From positions 682,001 to 746,000 of the forward strand of contig JAZGTH010000041.1 in the NCBI GenBank assembly GCA_036877525.1: a DNA stretch of 64,000 bases. The letters are read 5' to 3'. Shown here piece after piece: positions 1-12,049 of the stretch. Each line of letters begins with the position of its first letter. Position 1 is the stretch's first letter. Origin of the DNA: Chromobotia macracanthus. Taxonomy: Eukaryota; Chordata; Actinopteri; Cypriniformes; Botiidae. The notes beneath the pieces are model-generated. The model worked only from the letters and a program-made list of their open reading frames with translations. It searched no databases and was not told the origin of the DNA. A program made the translations under genes and the position numbers.

Positions 1-261
1 GTTGGGGCTCTAGTTGATCTTGCTGGATGCTGTATTGATGAGAGGGAGAAAACCAGTTTGATGCAGAGGTCTTTGATGAATAGAAAGACTAGGCTGCAGC
101 CTGACACAAGCTTAGAGGTCTGCTGAGAACTTCTAGTTCAGCATCCTGATGAGAGTCCTTGAAGGACTGCAGATAACAAGAGACGAGACGAAAGACCAAA
201 CGAAAGACCAAAGACCCTTGTGTTCTTGGACACTGGTCTTTTAAACTGGTGAGGATGTCAC
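1..261. other. Unassigned left edge
   Basis: No gene or recognisable repeat is seen. A short tandem of the type GACGAAAGACCAAA occurs near 186-212. The stretch stops where the LINE tail begins. Confidence 0.4.
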
Positions 262-775
262 CAAATTTTGTGCCTTACAGGACCACAGTGCTACATAAAT
301 ACAAACATACAACAATGACTTAAAACAGTATAAATCTAAACATAAAACTAACCTACTGAAAGTTAGATTATAAATATATTATATATAAAGTTGCCTTTAT
401 ATACAAAAACTAGAAAATGCAAACTATACCAATGTTTCACATAAATACTGTACATGGCTGGGGAAGTGTGCAAGATGATTTGGAGTGCATGAGCTTGTAA
501 ACATATATCTGTTATTGAGTCTTTTGTGGGATTATGAACCCACGATAGTATTGTTATAAGTGTCTAGTGCACAGAGGAGAGTGTGTTACTACAGGTGGTT
601 TGTGCGGCTTACTCACCTGTGTGTATGGGGTTTTTCAGATGGGGACAGGGCTTGAGATCTGGGCTCTCACATCCTGGGGGAAAGAGCTGTTGAGCGGGCT
701 CTGATGCTCTAATACCGTTTTCCAGATGGCAGGAAGAGACTGTGTGAGGGATGGGTGGGGTAAATGTATACATGT
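262..775 (-). mobile_element. 5'-truncated LINE, 3' end of ORF2 and 3' UTR
   Basis: On the minus strand the end of a LINE ORF2 can be read around 640-760, with residues like LNSSFPQDVRAQIS that match the tail read at 60.3 kb (LLNSFFPQAVRALIS). The UTR at 262-460 (block starting GTGCCTTACAGGACCACAG) is collinear and highly similar to 59,884-60,060, so both are copies of one non-LTR family (CR1/L2/Rex1-like; exact clade not determined). Frameshifts make it non-functional. A short (AT)n tract at about 834-858 marks the truncated upstream edge. Confidence 0.75.
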
Positions 776-823
776 GATCTTGATTAACAGAGTGACTAAA
801 ACATTCACTGAAATGTGCACAGA

Positions 824-856
<33 letters not shown>

Positions 857-859
857 TAA

Positions 860-1904
860 ACATAAAACATCAAAGACATGTAGCATGGGGGAAATTGGAA
901 ACATTTGTTTATGCATTTCTATTATGCATTCTTAGGTGAATATGTTCACAAGTAAATAAAATGGTTTCTTTGTGTGTTAAGTGAGAGTAAATCTCTCTAC
1001 ATTCCTTTGGGTTGTAAAACAGTCTATGGTCACTAGAGGCATGGTTCTGCATCTGGGTGTTAATAGCATTTTGGGGGTAGTTTTACAGACACACCAAGAG
1101 CATAGTTTGTTTGTGAAGTGAGGTATATATAGTTATATTCATGAAATATAACCAGTTATTGTGTCTGATCTGTCTCAGACACTACACTCTTAGATGTTTG
1201 TATTAAATTTTCTATTTTCTTTATGGTTTATCAGAAACCTACTACGCCCAGTACATGGCACATTACCAAAGAATGTTTGGTCCTACATGTTGAAACAATA
1301 CGATGGATGACTGAATTTCACCATTCTGGTAGGACCAGCCAATTCTTTCTAATTTTCTACACTGGGAATACTTTTACTGAATACTGGGAGTTTTGACACA
1401 CTGAAAATGCAGATGACAAGTCTACTTATCTTTCGGCTGTTTCGAATTTCAGCAGATGTGGATCAACTTGAGGTATTAAAAACCCATGGTTCACATTCTG
1501 GAATTGCAACTTGCAACTTTACTTGCATTTCTTCTGCATATATTTTACTATTCCACCCAAAGCTTATTATGCATGTTTTATTTTGTTCCCTGCACTTATG
1601 CAAGACCATGTTAGTAGGATGTGCCTCTATGCCCCTTGAGATTGGCCCAGTAATTGATAATTATTTTTCTTCTAATTTCTAGTGGCATCTTTTCTAACAA
1701 GACCTGTAAAGCTAAAATTGGTGTCATCGTTACTGCTCCACAACATAAGTGTGAATTTACATGCTTTGGTCATTCCGATTAAAATCATTCTGATCAAATG
1801 ATGATTGACTGTTTATGTGTTTATTGACTGTGTCTAATTTGATAGTGTTTACATGTGCCATAACAAAAAAAAGTGAAAGTGACATATTTGTCAGATATGA
1901 TAAC
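860..1904. other. AT-rich spacer without recognisable gene
   Basis: About 1 kb of AT-rich DNA. The open frames here are short and match no family I know. A 9-bp inverted pair (TGGTCCTAC / GTAGGACCA) lies near 1,275-1,345 without further structure. Confidence 0.4.
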
Positions 1905-1921
1905 CCAACACTGGTGAGGAG

Positions 1922-1967
<46 letters not shown>

Positions 1968-2135
1968 CAGTGGGCAGCACTCTACTGCACCCGAGAGCAA
2001 TTGGGGGTTAGGTGCCTTGCTCAAGGGCACTTTAGTTGCTACCTGCCCGCACTGGAAATGAACCAGCAACCTTCTGATCACAAGCCAGACTCACTTACCA
2101 ATAGGCCACAACTACCCTGTTCGCAAATCATTAGC
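1905..2135 (-). mobile_element. tRNA-derived SINE with (CA)n tract
   Basis: Read on the minus strand, a tRNA-like head (GGTTGCTGGTTCATTTCC near the B-box position) is followed by the conserved body GTGCCCTTGAGCAAGGCACC, then a (TG)n tract at about 1,926-1,964. The same body design recurs on the plus strand at 30,530-30,800. This is the usual fish tRNA-SINE layout. The head is mutated and is not a functional tRNA gene. Confidence 0.8.
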
Positions 2136-2224
2136 TAATGTTTTTAAAAAGATCTCAGGCCTGTTCTCTTGTTTGTGCCCTCAACAAACTGAAAATATTC
2201 AATATGTAGCACACTGACTCACTG

Positions 2225-2960
2225 TCAGTGGTGAAGTGCATGGTTTGTGATCAACTGTCATTCCACAATAACCCTTATTCAATGTTGCGACACTTGCACT
2301 CCAAACATTCTTGGGTACATCTGGTGAAGGTGAAACATATGGTGTACATGGACATGGTATGTATAAATTATTTTACATTAAATGTGCTGTTGGTGCTGTT
2401 TTAACATCTTTGAACACCAACATAACACCCTTAAACAATGGACAGTTTAAAGCAATCTCGCAGTGTCCCCCAGAGCTCTTTGCAGAGAAGGCTGTCAAAG
2501 CATCAAAGCTTATGCCTATTGTGTGAGAAAGCACACAAAGTGACATCACAAACATCAGTTGACCTCACAAATAAACTGATCACAAACCTCAAACAATGCT
2601 TTGGAAGAACAGAATCCATAAGGATTCTTCATGAGAAAACTTCATGGGAACCCTTGGACAGCAAGATAAGTGAAAAACACAAAAGGTCCACAGTGTCACC
2701 ACAGATGCATTGGTCAAAATACAGAGATACTTGAAGACCCCTTATGTTAACAGAACAAGCAATCCACTGGAATTTTTGGCAAAAAACTTTATTCCCATGT
2801 CTTCCACCTTGCCCAAAAACACATGTCAATACCAGCAACATCTGTGCTATGTAAAGTTTTTTTTAAAGCAGAAGTTTGTGCTAAAAAATAAATAATTTAA
2901 ATGCTAAAACACTGGAACAAATTCTGTTTTTAAATAAAAATGCATAGTGCTAATTGCAGT
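2225..2960 (+). mobile_element. hAT-type (ZBED-like) transposase relic
   Basis: A BED zinc finger is readable at about 2,231-2,312: CMVC followed by RHLHSKH, the C-x2-C...H-x3-H pattern of hAT/ZBED proteins. A second block at about 2,716-2,900 reads QRYLKTPYVNRTSNPLEF, resembling the start of the hAT C-terminal dimerisation domain, followed in shifted frames by residues like the conserved IPATSVPCER segment. The catalytic core between them is mostly missing and several frame changes are needed. Internally deleted, dead hAT copy on the plus strand. Terminal inverted repeats were not identified. Confidence 0.65.
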
Positions 2961-3059
2961 TTTGTTTTGTTCTTGTCACATTAAAAGACTTTGGGGTGGA
3001 CTGACCATCTGGCAGACAGGGCATTTTCCTTCTGGGCTGACATACTTTTTGGGGCGATA

Positions 3060-3270
3060 CATCTCATAGGGCATCTTATGGATAGGCCTGAGGAACATCA
3101 CAAATTACAAGACACCACCCCCACGATCTGTGGAGAATCAACAACTGGCAGACAATCTTAATGAGTTTTACTGTAGGTTTGAAAAACCCAGCCACACACC
3201 CCACACCCGCTCGGACCTGCACTTCACACTTACACCAACACCTCCTGCAGCCACCCTCCTCAACCCCTCA
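3060..3270 (+). mobile_element. LINE ORF2 linker fragment
   Basis: A plus-strand frame reads VENQQLADNLNEFYCRFEKP, the linker between endonuclease and reverse transcriptase in Rex1/L2-like fish LINEs. It ends abruptly where retroviral pol begins near 3,270. The preceding 2,985-3,060 segment (GGGTGGACTGACCATCTGGC) resembles a common cyprinid interspersed repeat. Confidence 0.55.
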
Positions 3271-5312
3271 AATACTTGTGGTCACAGTATAAAGATGAAT
3301 CAGGATTTCTACATGTGACTCTGTACAAGGCAAAAGTGACATCTAAGAAGCCTGTCTATGTTAAGCAATATCCTCTTTCATCAGAAAAGGTGGAAGGGAT
3401 ACAGCCAATTATTGACAATTTTATTGAACAAGGTGTTATAGTCCCCACCCACTCTCCATACAACACACCAATTAATCTGGTTAAAAAGGCTGACGGTGCT
3501 AATTGGCACCTTACACAAAATCTAAGGGCTATTAATTCTCTAATTACTCCCAAAGCTCCAACCGTACCTAATGTGCCAACCATCTTGAACTCCATACCGC
3601 ACAATCTCACTCACTTTATGGTTATTGATTTGCGTGTTGCTTTCTTCTCCATCCCTGTACATGCAGATACACAACCCCTGCTTTTACGTTTAAGGGCGCA
3701 CAATATACTTGGACAAGATTGGTTTCAGGGTTTCATTGACAGCTCAGCTGTCTTCTCAGCTGCAGTGAAACGTGTTCTTGATACCATCACAGACCTGCCA
3801 CAAACTGTCTGTGGGGTGCAATATGCTGATGATCTGCTGATCTCTGCAGCCAGCAACCATGACTGCAGGCAAGCTTCCTTTGTCTGTAATGTTCTTGCTC
3901 AGGCTGGCTTCAAGGCCTCCAACACAAAACTCCATGACCTTGGTCATGTCATTAACCAGGGCCAGAAGGCCATACCAGCTGAAAGGGTACATGCGTGCAT
4001 ATCATGACAAGGGCCTGCATTTTCTGACAAAACATGGCATGGGTCCCAAAGACTATCTGAAGTGGACAGTTGAGGCTGAAAAACATTTCCATACATTCAA
4101 AACAGTGATAGCATCTGCACCAGCTTTGGGCCTGCCTGAATACACCAAAACGTTTCACTTGCATGCTGGGGAGCATGCAATGGATGTTGGCATGGGGGTC
4201 CCTGACCCAAGATCATTAATTAGACGCAATTGTCCAGGGCATGCCCGCATGTTTAAGATCCGTGGCTGCGGCCGCAGAGATGGTGAATATGGCAGAAAAA
4301 AAATTGTCCTGTCACATCCTTTGACACTTCATACTACACACCAGGGTGGTGCAATCTTACACAATTTAAAGACAACACATGACAGCTCAAAGACGTTCTG
4401 GCTATGAGGCTACCCTCTTAGCCACTGAAAATTTGACAATTAAACCGAGTACTGTTGTAAGTCCTGCTATTCAGTCTCTGTTTGGCATGTCTACACTGGT
4501 AACAGATACACCGCCACATGACTGTATTCATGAAATACACTCCTCAACGGCTGCCAGCGTCGATCTTAAAGATACGCCCCTGGATGATGGGGAGCACCTG
4601 TATATAGATGGTTCCTACTCTAAGCCGTCTGATGGAATTTACCTATGTGGTTTTGCCATTGTTAGTCAACAGTGGGACAGGGTGGAGGCGTATAAATTGA
4701 AACACAATTCGGCCAAAGCAGCAGAACTAATTGTCAGCTCACCAAAGGTAGAAGGGCCGCAATCTACACAGATAGCAAATATGCATATGGTGTAGTACAA
4801 GATTTTGCCAAGACATGGGCCAGACAGAACTTACATCTGAAGGCAAACCAATATCACATGCAAATTTAGTAGGAGATTTACTTGAGGCTGTGATGCTTCC
4901 ATCAGAAATTGCGGTTATTAAAGTACAAGGGCACACACAATGGGATAATTTAGAGACTGTTGGTAATAGAAGAGTGGATAAAGTGGCAAAATGGGCCGCA
5001 GAATATGGAGTTTTCTCCATATCAAAAAATGCAGGAAACAGAGGTAATGATGCTCACACAAATTTCCTGTATGCCAGACATAACAATTCTGCAGAGTCAG
5101 CCAACAGAGGGAGTTGAAGTATTGAGCAGAAAATGAGTGTACTTCTGATGCTAGTGGTCTGATAAGGGACAAAAATGGCAGAATTTCCTTGCCAAAAGTG
5201 TCTCTCGTCATTTTTATAAGGCATTATCATGGTATATCGCACAATAGTATGCCCAAAGTGACACACGCAATTAATTGTCTCTGTTGTATACCAGACATAT
5301 CAAAGGTGGTGA
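3270..5312 (+). mobile_element. Endogenous retrovirus copy 1, pol fragment (RT, RNase H, start of integrase)
   Basis: Order on the plus strand: reverse transcriptase fingers and palm from about 3,276, with the catalytic YADD box at 3,822-3,833; RT connection at about 4,000-4,200; RNase H at about 4,600-5,010, with the DGS start and later IYTDSKYA-type motif in another frame; and the start of integrase at about 5,190-5,310, including an HHCC-like H-x3-H. Gag, protease, most of integrase and the LTRs are absent. At least four frame changes break it. The same family as 16.4-18.67 kb (shared RT blocks). The left edge abuts a LINE fragment and the right edge a minus-strand gypsy fragment, so it is a truncated, inactive copy. 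Confidence 0.85.
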
Positions 5313-5319
5313 GATTGAT

Positions 5320-6130
5320 TACTGATTCTTGTATGAAGGAGAGTTTGGAGTTTTGTTGTTTGGTTAGGGCTGCTAATGGTGCTGCTACAGAGCTAAATCC
5401 TTTTATACATCTTCGATAGAAGTTGGCAAAACCAATGAACCTTTGTAATTCTCTTACTGTACAAGGTTGAGGCCACTCGGTGATGGCCTGGACCATCTTC
5501 CCATCCATGGCTACTCCCTTGAGGCTTATAATGTCCTAGGAAGGAGGTGCTGGTTTGATGAAATTCACACTTTTCTTCCTTGGCATATAACTGGAATTGA
5601 ATTAAACTCTTAAGGACTGACCTGACATGCTTAACATGTTCCTCTAAGGAGTTGGAGTATATTAATATGTCGTCAATATAAGCAATAACCCACGTATCTA
5701 ACATGTCATGGAAAACATCATTCATAAAATACTGGGAGACTGCTGGCAAAACCAAATGGCATAACTAAATACTCTTAATGACCTCTAGATGTCGAAAATG
5801 CCATTTTCCGCTCATCTCCTTATCGAATGCGTATTAGATTATAGGCATTTCGAAGATCAAGTTTGGTGTAGTATCTGGCTTTTCTTAACTGTTCTAGTGC
5901 TGCTGGAACTAAGGGAGAGGGTGTCAGAATTTTACAGTTACATCATTGAGGCCTCTAGTCAATACAGGGTCTTAAACCTCTGTCCTTCTTCTTGACAAAA
6001 AAACCTCGGCAGAGGCAGGGGAATTTGAAGGTCTGATTAAACCTTTGCTGAGTTCTTCTTATACTCTTTCATGGCTTCAGACTTTGGTTTGGATAAGGGA
6101 AAAATTCTCTCCTTAGGGGGAACAGTACCA
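5320..6130 (-). mobile_element. Ty3/gypsy retrotransposon fragment A (reverse transcriptase)
   Basis: Minus-strand RT reading from about 6,110 down to 5,330: linker with KPKSEAMKEYI, RGLNDVTVKF, palm with LDLRNAYNLIRIR, VMPFGFAS, catalytic YIDDILIYS (codons at about 5,663-5,680) and the RT thumb with LQRFIGFANFYRRCI. The YIDD/FANFYRR pattern is typical of Ty3/gypsy. At least two frameshifts and a stop near 5,760 interrupt it. Joined head-to-tail to fragment B at about 6,130-6,140 and facing retroviral pol at about 5,312. Confidence 0.85.
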
Positions 6131-6139
6131 GGAATCAAA

Positions 6140-7610
6140 TCTATAGCACAATCAAAGGTTTGCATTTCCACTCCCCCCCCATTTCTGGAGAGGAAGTCCG
6201 CCACAGCCATCTGCGCCCTTGTGGCCTGTGGACCACCTGAAATTTAAAGGGTTGTAATGCTAGATACCAACGGGTGATCCGGGCATTGGTATCTTTCATG
6301 TGGTGGAGCCACTGGAGCGGCGCGTGGTCCGAACAGAGGGTAAAAGCCCATCCCAGCAGGTAGTATCTGAGAGTGAGGACCGGCCACTTAATGGCCAAGC
6401 ATTCCTTCTCTATGGTGCTGTATTTGCTGTATGGATGCTCCTCACTCCCCACCCGCTGGGACAGGACTGCTCCCAGCCCCCAGTCCGATGCATCCATCTG
6501 TAGGATAAAAGGGAGAGAAAAGTTAGGAGAGTGTAATAACGGCCCGCCACACAATGCAGCCTTCACTAGGGTAAAAGCACGTTTGCACTGTTCCGTCCAC
6601 TGGACTGGGTCTGGAACCCCCTTTTTAGTGAGATCAGTCAAGGGGCTGGTGGCCCTTGACATGAGTCAATTTGGTACACCAGCTGCATTGGCGTCATTTG
6701 GTACAAACTGTCCATAATAGCCAGCCAGACCCAAGAACTGTCTCACCTCCTTTTTGGTCTTAGGATGTGGACAGGTCGCAATAGCTTTGGTTTTATCAAT
6801 TTGTTCCACACCTGTCCATGTCCCAAGTGGAAGGCCAGATACCGCACCTCCACCCGTCCAATTGCAAATTTTTTCGGGTTAGCCATCAGCCCGGCCACGC
6901 GCAGAGACCTCAGGACTGCCCGGAGATGTTGCATATGCTGCTGCCAGTCATTACTGTATATGATGATATCATCATTGGTGTTAGGGGAATTTGCCAATAT
7001 CCCTTTGTCAAATCCAGTGTGCGCAGTGCGTTTGAAGAGCTCGATGAAGGTCTCAGGGTCATCCTCGGCCCCTATCTTCTGCAATGGAAGGTGGGTTGGT
7101 GAATGGCTCCTGGGGAAAGGGGAACCCCTGCTCACCTAGGACACTGACTACATGAAAAAAAAAATTGTTTAAAAAAATTTTCGGGTATTCGGCAAAACTG
7201 TGACACAGCACGTGTTTTCCCTGGTTAACAAACAGGTTGGAGAACAGAGAACGGGTACAGTTGGTATTTATTTCCAGTAAAGGTAGCCCCACCCACAGGC
7301 TCAGTAGGGTATAATGAAGGTTGTTGATTCACGAACTACGAGCACTGCAGTAGGACACCCTTGCACTTGGATTTCTCCTCTTGGATTTTCCTCTTGCACT
7401 TGGATTTTCTCCTACCATCGAACCTCTCCGGAAATGCCAGTTGTGGGTTTGTGAGCAGGACAGATGCGGGAACTGCAGCATTGAATGAATTGGTAGCAGC
7501 AACAGTAGTTTCAGTGGGTGTCACATGTAACCCCTGTAGCAACTTAACCAACTCCTCTGTTAGCAATGTCAATTGAGTTAGCTGCTGGCGGTGGTGCATC
7601 ACAAGTTGGT
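6140..7610 (-). mobile_element. Ty3/gypsy retrotransposon fragment B (gag start, RT end, RNase H; internal deletion)
   Basis: From right to left on the minus strand: gag N-terminus at 7,602-7,340 (LQGLHVTPTET, then LAFPERFDG); a second gag piece at about 7,090-7,040 (AEDDPETFIELFKRTA); then a direct jump into RT palm DDIIIYSNDW at about 6,960; RT thumb and RNase H/tether at 6,662-6,180 (LQMDASDWGLGAVLSQ, CLAIKWPVLTLRYYL). The gag-to-RT join means the rest of gag, protease and half of RT were deleted. Frameshifts near 7,150 and 6,720. Inactive. Confidence 0.8.
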
Positions 7611-8254
7611 CGGCAAACTAGAAAAACACTCGGAATTGTTAGCCATGGCAAAACAAGACTTTTGGGAACAGAGTTTTAAATACATGAGTAATTACGTGGC
7701 AGTAAAACAGGTGGCCGTGGTAATCAGTCCCAGGAATGCGGCCCTATGGGAAATGTAGTCTGGAAGTAACTAGTATTCGGGAGAGGGTTCCCTCTGGGCT
7801 TTATTGCTTTTATGGAATAGGGGTTGGTATACATATTCAAGGGTGCACAAAGATGGGTGTGGTCTTTGTGATCGTAGTAGTAAAAACAAATGGAAGTAAA
7901 TTAAATAATGTGTTATTACATACCACATACACTGACACAAAAAATCAGATTTTTTACTCACATCTGACACAAATTGGAACTTGTTGCATGTGTGTAAACA
8001 CATGAGATCTGATTTTTTTTGTATCTGATCTGAGCCTCTTTCAGATGTGGATTTAAATTGGATACGTATTCGATATCCAGACATCTGACCTGCGTCTAAA
8101 CACATGCATCCGATTCACCTTGGCTGTAACGTCACTGTTCCATGAAGGATTGCATTGAATGTCATCATTTCGAACATGTACCGAAACTGGCTGCAATGCC
8201 AGTGTAAATTAACGAGCATTAAAGCCAAATATAAGGAGGCTATATATGGCGTTA
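7611..8254. other. Probable gypsy leader/LTR remnant and interspersed repeat
   Basis: Lies just upstream (minus sense) of the gypsy gag start, so part may be leader or LTR, but I cannot place boundaries. At about 7,940-8,110 there is a repeat with AAATCAGATTTTTTACTCAC and its loose inverse around GATCTGATTTTTTTTGTATC, suggesting a decayed inverted-repeat element. Confidence 0.35.
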
Positions 8255-9120
8255 TCCAGAACATGGTATTTAGTTATTTCTTTTTCTTCCAATAAAATGT
8301 CAACCATTCTATAACCATCCTTTCCATAATTTTACAAACATTTGATGTACGTGCTGTTGGTCTGTAACAAAAGGGTTTCAAAGGGTCTTTCCCCTGCTTT
8401 TTCATAAGAATTATTATAGCTTCCTTCCAAGCTTTTGGTAATCTTTGCTTATCTTCGCCTAAATTCTAAATTCAATTCTAAATATTTTTCAACAGCCCCA
8501 TCTTTAGGATGTCTCAGCATTATATATTCAATCTGATCCTTTCCTGGAGACGGCCAAGTATTATCTAAATGACAAATCACTGTTTTCAATTATTCTGGAG
8601 GTAAATAGAAATTTAATTGCCTGGACTGCCATTACTCCACACTATTCCTGCTCTTCTAAATGTTGCCTCTGTTACTTTTCTCCTCCTCCTTCCTCATCTT
8701 AGTCCCTTGACCAACGTATCTGTGAAAATGTTTTAACAAACATTTCTGCCTTTTCCTTGTCTGTTACAGCTATTTCTCCTTAAGATTATAATACCAGATT
8801 TTCCCAGATTTTTTTTTATTATACTTCAAACTACTAGAGTTTTTCTTCTAATTTCACTGCAAAAACTTTGCCACCTTTCTCTTTTTGTCTGCCTTATAGT
8901 TTTCCTTACCACTGCTTGAGCTTTATTGTATATTATTGTATATTATAGTATATTTATTGTAATAGCGTTAAATAATTGTGCATTCTGTAAAGTTTGAAAA
9001 CTTCAATTTTATTTTCTACAGCTTTACTGCACTTGTTTGTCCTCCATGGGACAGCTTCTCTTGTAATTTTTTTCTTTACTTTTAGGAGTTAATTCTCCTG
9101 CTGGATCAAGTATTGTTGCA
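8255..9120 (-). mobile_element. I/Nimb-like LINE, reverse transcriptase fragment
   Basis: Minus-strand residues LPKAWKEAIIILMKKQGKDP and CYRPTARTSNVCKIMERM near 8,270-8,470 match the pre-palm RT block of I-clade LINEs (family consensus of the type KPGKDP..YRPIALTS..CKIMERM). Upstream in element sense, PSPGKDQIEYIMLRHP is read near 8,500-8,570. Multiple frameshifts and stops. The endonuclease half of a LINE of the same orientation lies at 11.05-11.26 kb, so the copy appears to be split by the repeats at 9.4-11.05 kb. Confidence 0.6.
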
Positions 9121-9812
9121 CAAACTTCTTCATTTGAATCAACTGCTACTAAGCTTTCCTCACAAAGGTCTTCAAATTTATCCCAGATTGGCTTTTCAGA
9201 TAACCATCTTGCTCTTCATTGTACTAGCATTATGTCTGTCTCAGTATATAAAGTTGCAATTATTGGGAAGTGACCACTCCCAATGCAAGTTTCTTTCCAA
9301 TACATCCCAGTTTGTTACAGTAAGCAGACTTGGTCAACATGTTACATGTGAGAATGTTACAGAGGTGATGTTTATTGAAGAAACACAGAACATGTAAATG
9401 AAGCAGCAGTGAAGTGAGCAGTGACAATGTGGAGATTATTAACTGATTGGATTGTTCCTACAGATGGAAGAGCTTGTGGATCATTAAGGGTGAGGACGTG
9501 ATGGCAGCATACAAATGGGTTTCCAGGTAAGTAACAGGTAAGTTCTTTCAACAGGTGGAGGGTGACGAACACGCAGGAAACTTGGGACCAGGAGAAATCA
9601 ACAAGGGAACAACACAGGCGCACTCACTAGATCATGGAGTTATAGGTGAGTAGGCCATTACATATAACAAGGCTCGGTGTGTGCTTATATCTGGGGAGAT
9701 AATGGGGTGATAAGTGATTTCAGGTGTGGGTGATCAGTATTCGGGTGAATTGGTGTGGTGTGATTGGCTGTGAGGGGAACTTGGCTCGGTGGCTGGTGAT
9801 TTGTTATGTATA
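9121..9812. other. Unclassified interspersed repeat sequence
   Basis: No coding potential recognised. The 9,440-9,800 part (GTAAGTAACAGGTAAGTTC, later TGATTGGCTGTGAGGGGAAC) has the look of a dispersed non-coding repeat leading into the direct-repeat unit at 9,813. Confidence 0.35.
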
Positions 9813-9937
9813 GTGTCAGGGACATGATGAGGGAAGACCCAATTGCAGGACAACTTTTAACAAAAATTAAATTTATTGAAACAAAACTCCCACGAGGGGG
9901 AAAACAAGAACCAAAACAAGACTTCATTCTTAAAGGC
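9813..9937. repeat. Direct repeat copy 1 (approx. 120 bp)
   Basis: Begins GTCAGGGACATGATGAGGG and includes AAATTTATTGAAACAAAACT and GGAAAACAAGAACCAAAACA. A closely similar block in the same orientation starts at 10,556. The two could be termini of one retroelement or two insertions of the same family. Confidence 0.7.
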
Positions 9938-10555
9938 TGCGGCCTGACAAACACAGTGGGACCGGGTCTGAAAAACGCCTCTTCTTGCTCTTTGGATGAT
10001 TGACAACCAACTAGACAATTCCAGGAGGATCTTCCACATGCACAGCCGAATCCAGGGATGCTGCTTCGGGCACTCTGGACTGGACACAGACACCGCCAAG
10101 TCAATGGGAGGTCCTTCTCTTGTTCTTAATGTCCAGAGACCCATTTCCCTGGACGGAGCTCTCTGGGAACTGGACAGGCTGGGACGGACACCCAGGAGTC
10201 GCAATGTCCAAGACTCGACCCTCTGGAACTGGACAAAGGCGGGCCCATGAGGAGACGGGAACAGGGTCTTGAGAAGCCTTAGCGGAGGATTCCTTTACCT
10301 TCTGGGATAGACGGATCAGCTCCTTCCTCCCCAGCAAAGGTGTAGGATCATTGAGGCCCGCCAAGAAGTAACTATTAACAAGGATTTCTGGAATCATGAA
10401 TCTCTGATTCTCTCTTCTTTTTGTCCAGTTCCAAAGGAACTGGGGGGGGGGGGGGACGTGGCCCTGCCAGCATGCATATCTGCTGTGGCGGAACTCCACC
10501 ACTCTTCAGCAACCACCATGCTTAAAAGCTGTCTACTGGGTTCAAAGTTGTATTC

Positions 10556-10675
10556 TGTTAGGGACATGATGAGGAAGAACCCAATTGCAAGACAGCTTTA
10601 AACAAAAATTAATTTTATTGAAACAAAACTTCAAGGGGGAAAACAAGAACCAAAACAAGACTTAAATTCTTGAGC
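10556..10675. repeat. Direct repeat copy 2 (approx. 120 bp)
   Basis: Begins GTTAGGGACATGATGAGG and is collinear with 9,813-9,937 with a few substitutions and small indels. The DNA between the copies (9,938-10,555) includes a G-run at about 10,441-10,453 and no recognised coding domain. Downstream sequence to about 11,050 ends GTCAGATCGTGACACC and may belong to the same element. Confidence 0.7.
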
Positions 10676-11054
10676 AAGAAAAAAGACAAGACTAGACCAA
10701 TAAAACGTTGAACTCAAATTTGACAAAGCAGATTTCTAAATTTTCCAAGAACATCAGCAACAGGAAACAGGAAAATAAATACAATACGCCAGTATAAGAC
10801 AGCAAACACAAGGGCATTAAAAAGGAAAGCAAACAAGGCAGGTGAAGGGAATGAACCAATGGTGGGATGATAAACAAGGTAACAAGAGGGCGGGGTCAGA
10901 TCCTGCCTATATCCTGACTCCAAGAAACAAGACTACGATTGAGTCAGGAGCCAAACATCATACTCTGACACAAAATACAGGGATTTCAGTATCCTGGCAA
11001 GAGAACTAGGAAAAACTCAAGACAAGAAGCCAGGGCCCTGATATACAGAGCCTG

Positions 11055-11995
11055 TCAGATCGTGACACCATTACACTTACTAGACAAATTATTAGATACT
11101 AGTATCAAATCCAACCCAGATTCCATTTCCATATGATTCAAACAAAATAGCCCTCTTTCTTCTGTTAAATCCTCCACAATTTGACCATCAGCATTTATGT
11201 ACCTACCTCCCCACAGTGTGTTATGTGCATTTAAGGCCCACACTATATTACTCGATGACTTTCCTCACCATGCACTTCCTTTAAGTTATCTAACTCCGTT
11301 TTTTAGATTATATCAATTATAATAATAATTTATATTCATAATAATTTATGATGACTAAATCACTATTCTTGTTTCTTGTCATGATAACAATTAAAGTATT
11401 GTTATCATAAATATGTGTTACCCATGCTTTTCTTGACTTGATCTTATGTGCAGTTCATCTAACTTCTACCCAAGTCAAGATTGGCAATTCAAGGTGACAC
11501 ATTATTGCTATAACTATTAACTACATTTTTTGGGGTTTTTTATTCAATCCCAGCTGTACTATTAATAACTCCACCTTTTTTAATAACTCCAACTGTCACC
11601 TTTTTTTCTTTTTAACTGAAACTCCTGATTAACTTTTTGAGCTATAGATTATTCTTTATTTCCATTTTTAATATTTCCCATCCTCTGCACTGTATATATG
11701 TGCAACCTGCACAATAAATACACTGTAAGCCTCTCATGCACTTTTATACCCCCTCCCCACACTTGCCATATTCATGGTTTTCTCCTCACTGTACACATCT
11801 TCACTGTTCCCTACATCTTGTAGAAAATGTCCAAACATTTGACAGTTAAAACATGTGAGATGTATTTGATTTGACGCTGCTTTACTTCTCTCGAGACGTA
11901 GCTCCAAACTTCAGATAATATGAGGGTTGTGTTTGTGCAAAGTCATAAATAAAGTGTAGTTTTGTTCAAGCACCTACACTTAACTATTTTAGATC
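11055..11995 (-). mobile_element. I/Nimb-like LINE, endonuclease fragment and ORF1 tail
   Basis: At 11,243-11,055 the minus strand reads ALNAHNTLWGGRYINADGQI and ERGLFCLN, the DFNAHxxLWG block of apurinic-type LINE endonucleases (family D changed to L). Further upstream in element sense, near 11,850-11,780, residues of the type CLDIFYKM and its shifted frame CQMFGHFLQDVG look like the CCHC end of an ORF1. Between them are long A/T runs and stops. Probably the 5' half of the LINE whose RT is at 8.26-9.12 kb. Confidence 0.5.
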
Positions 11996-12049
11996 TGCAT
12001 GATTTTGTCTACTGTACTCTGGTTAAGGCGGCTTTCATTCTTCCATTTC

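Noticed and set aside
9685..10502. Open frames of 115-139 residues on the minus strand
   Set aside because: They overlap the direct-repeat unit and match no protein family; proline-, serine- and tryptophan-rich readings look like translated non-coding repeat.
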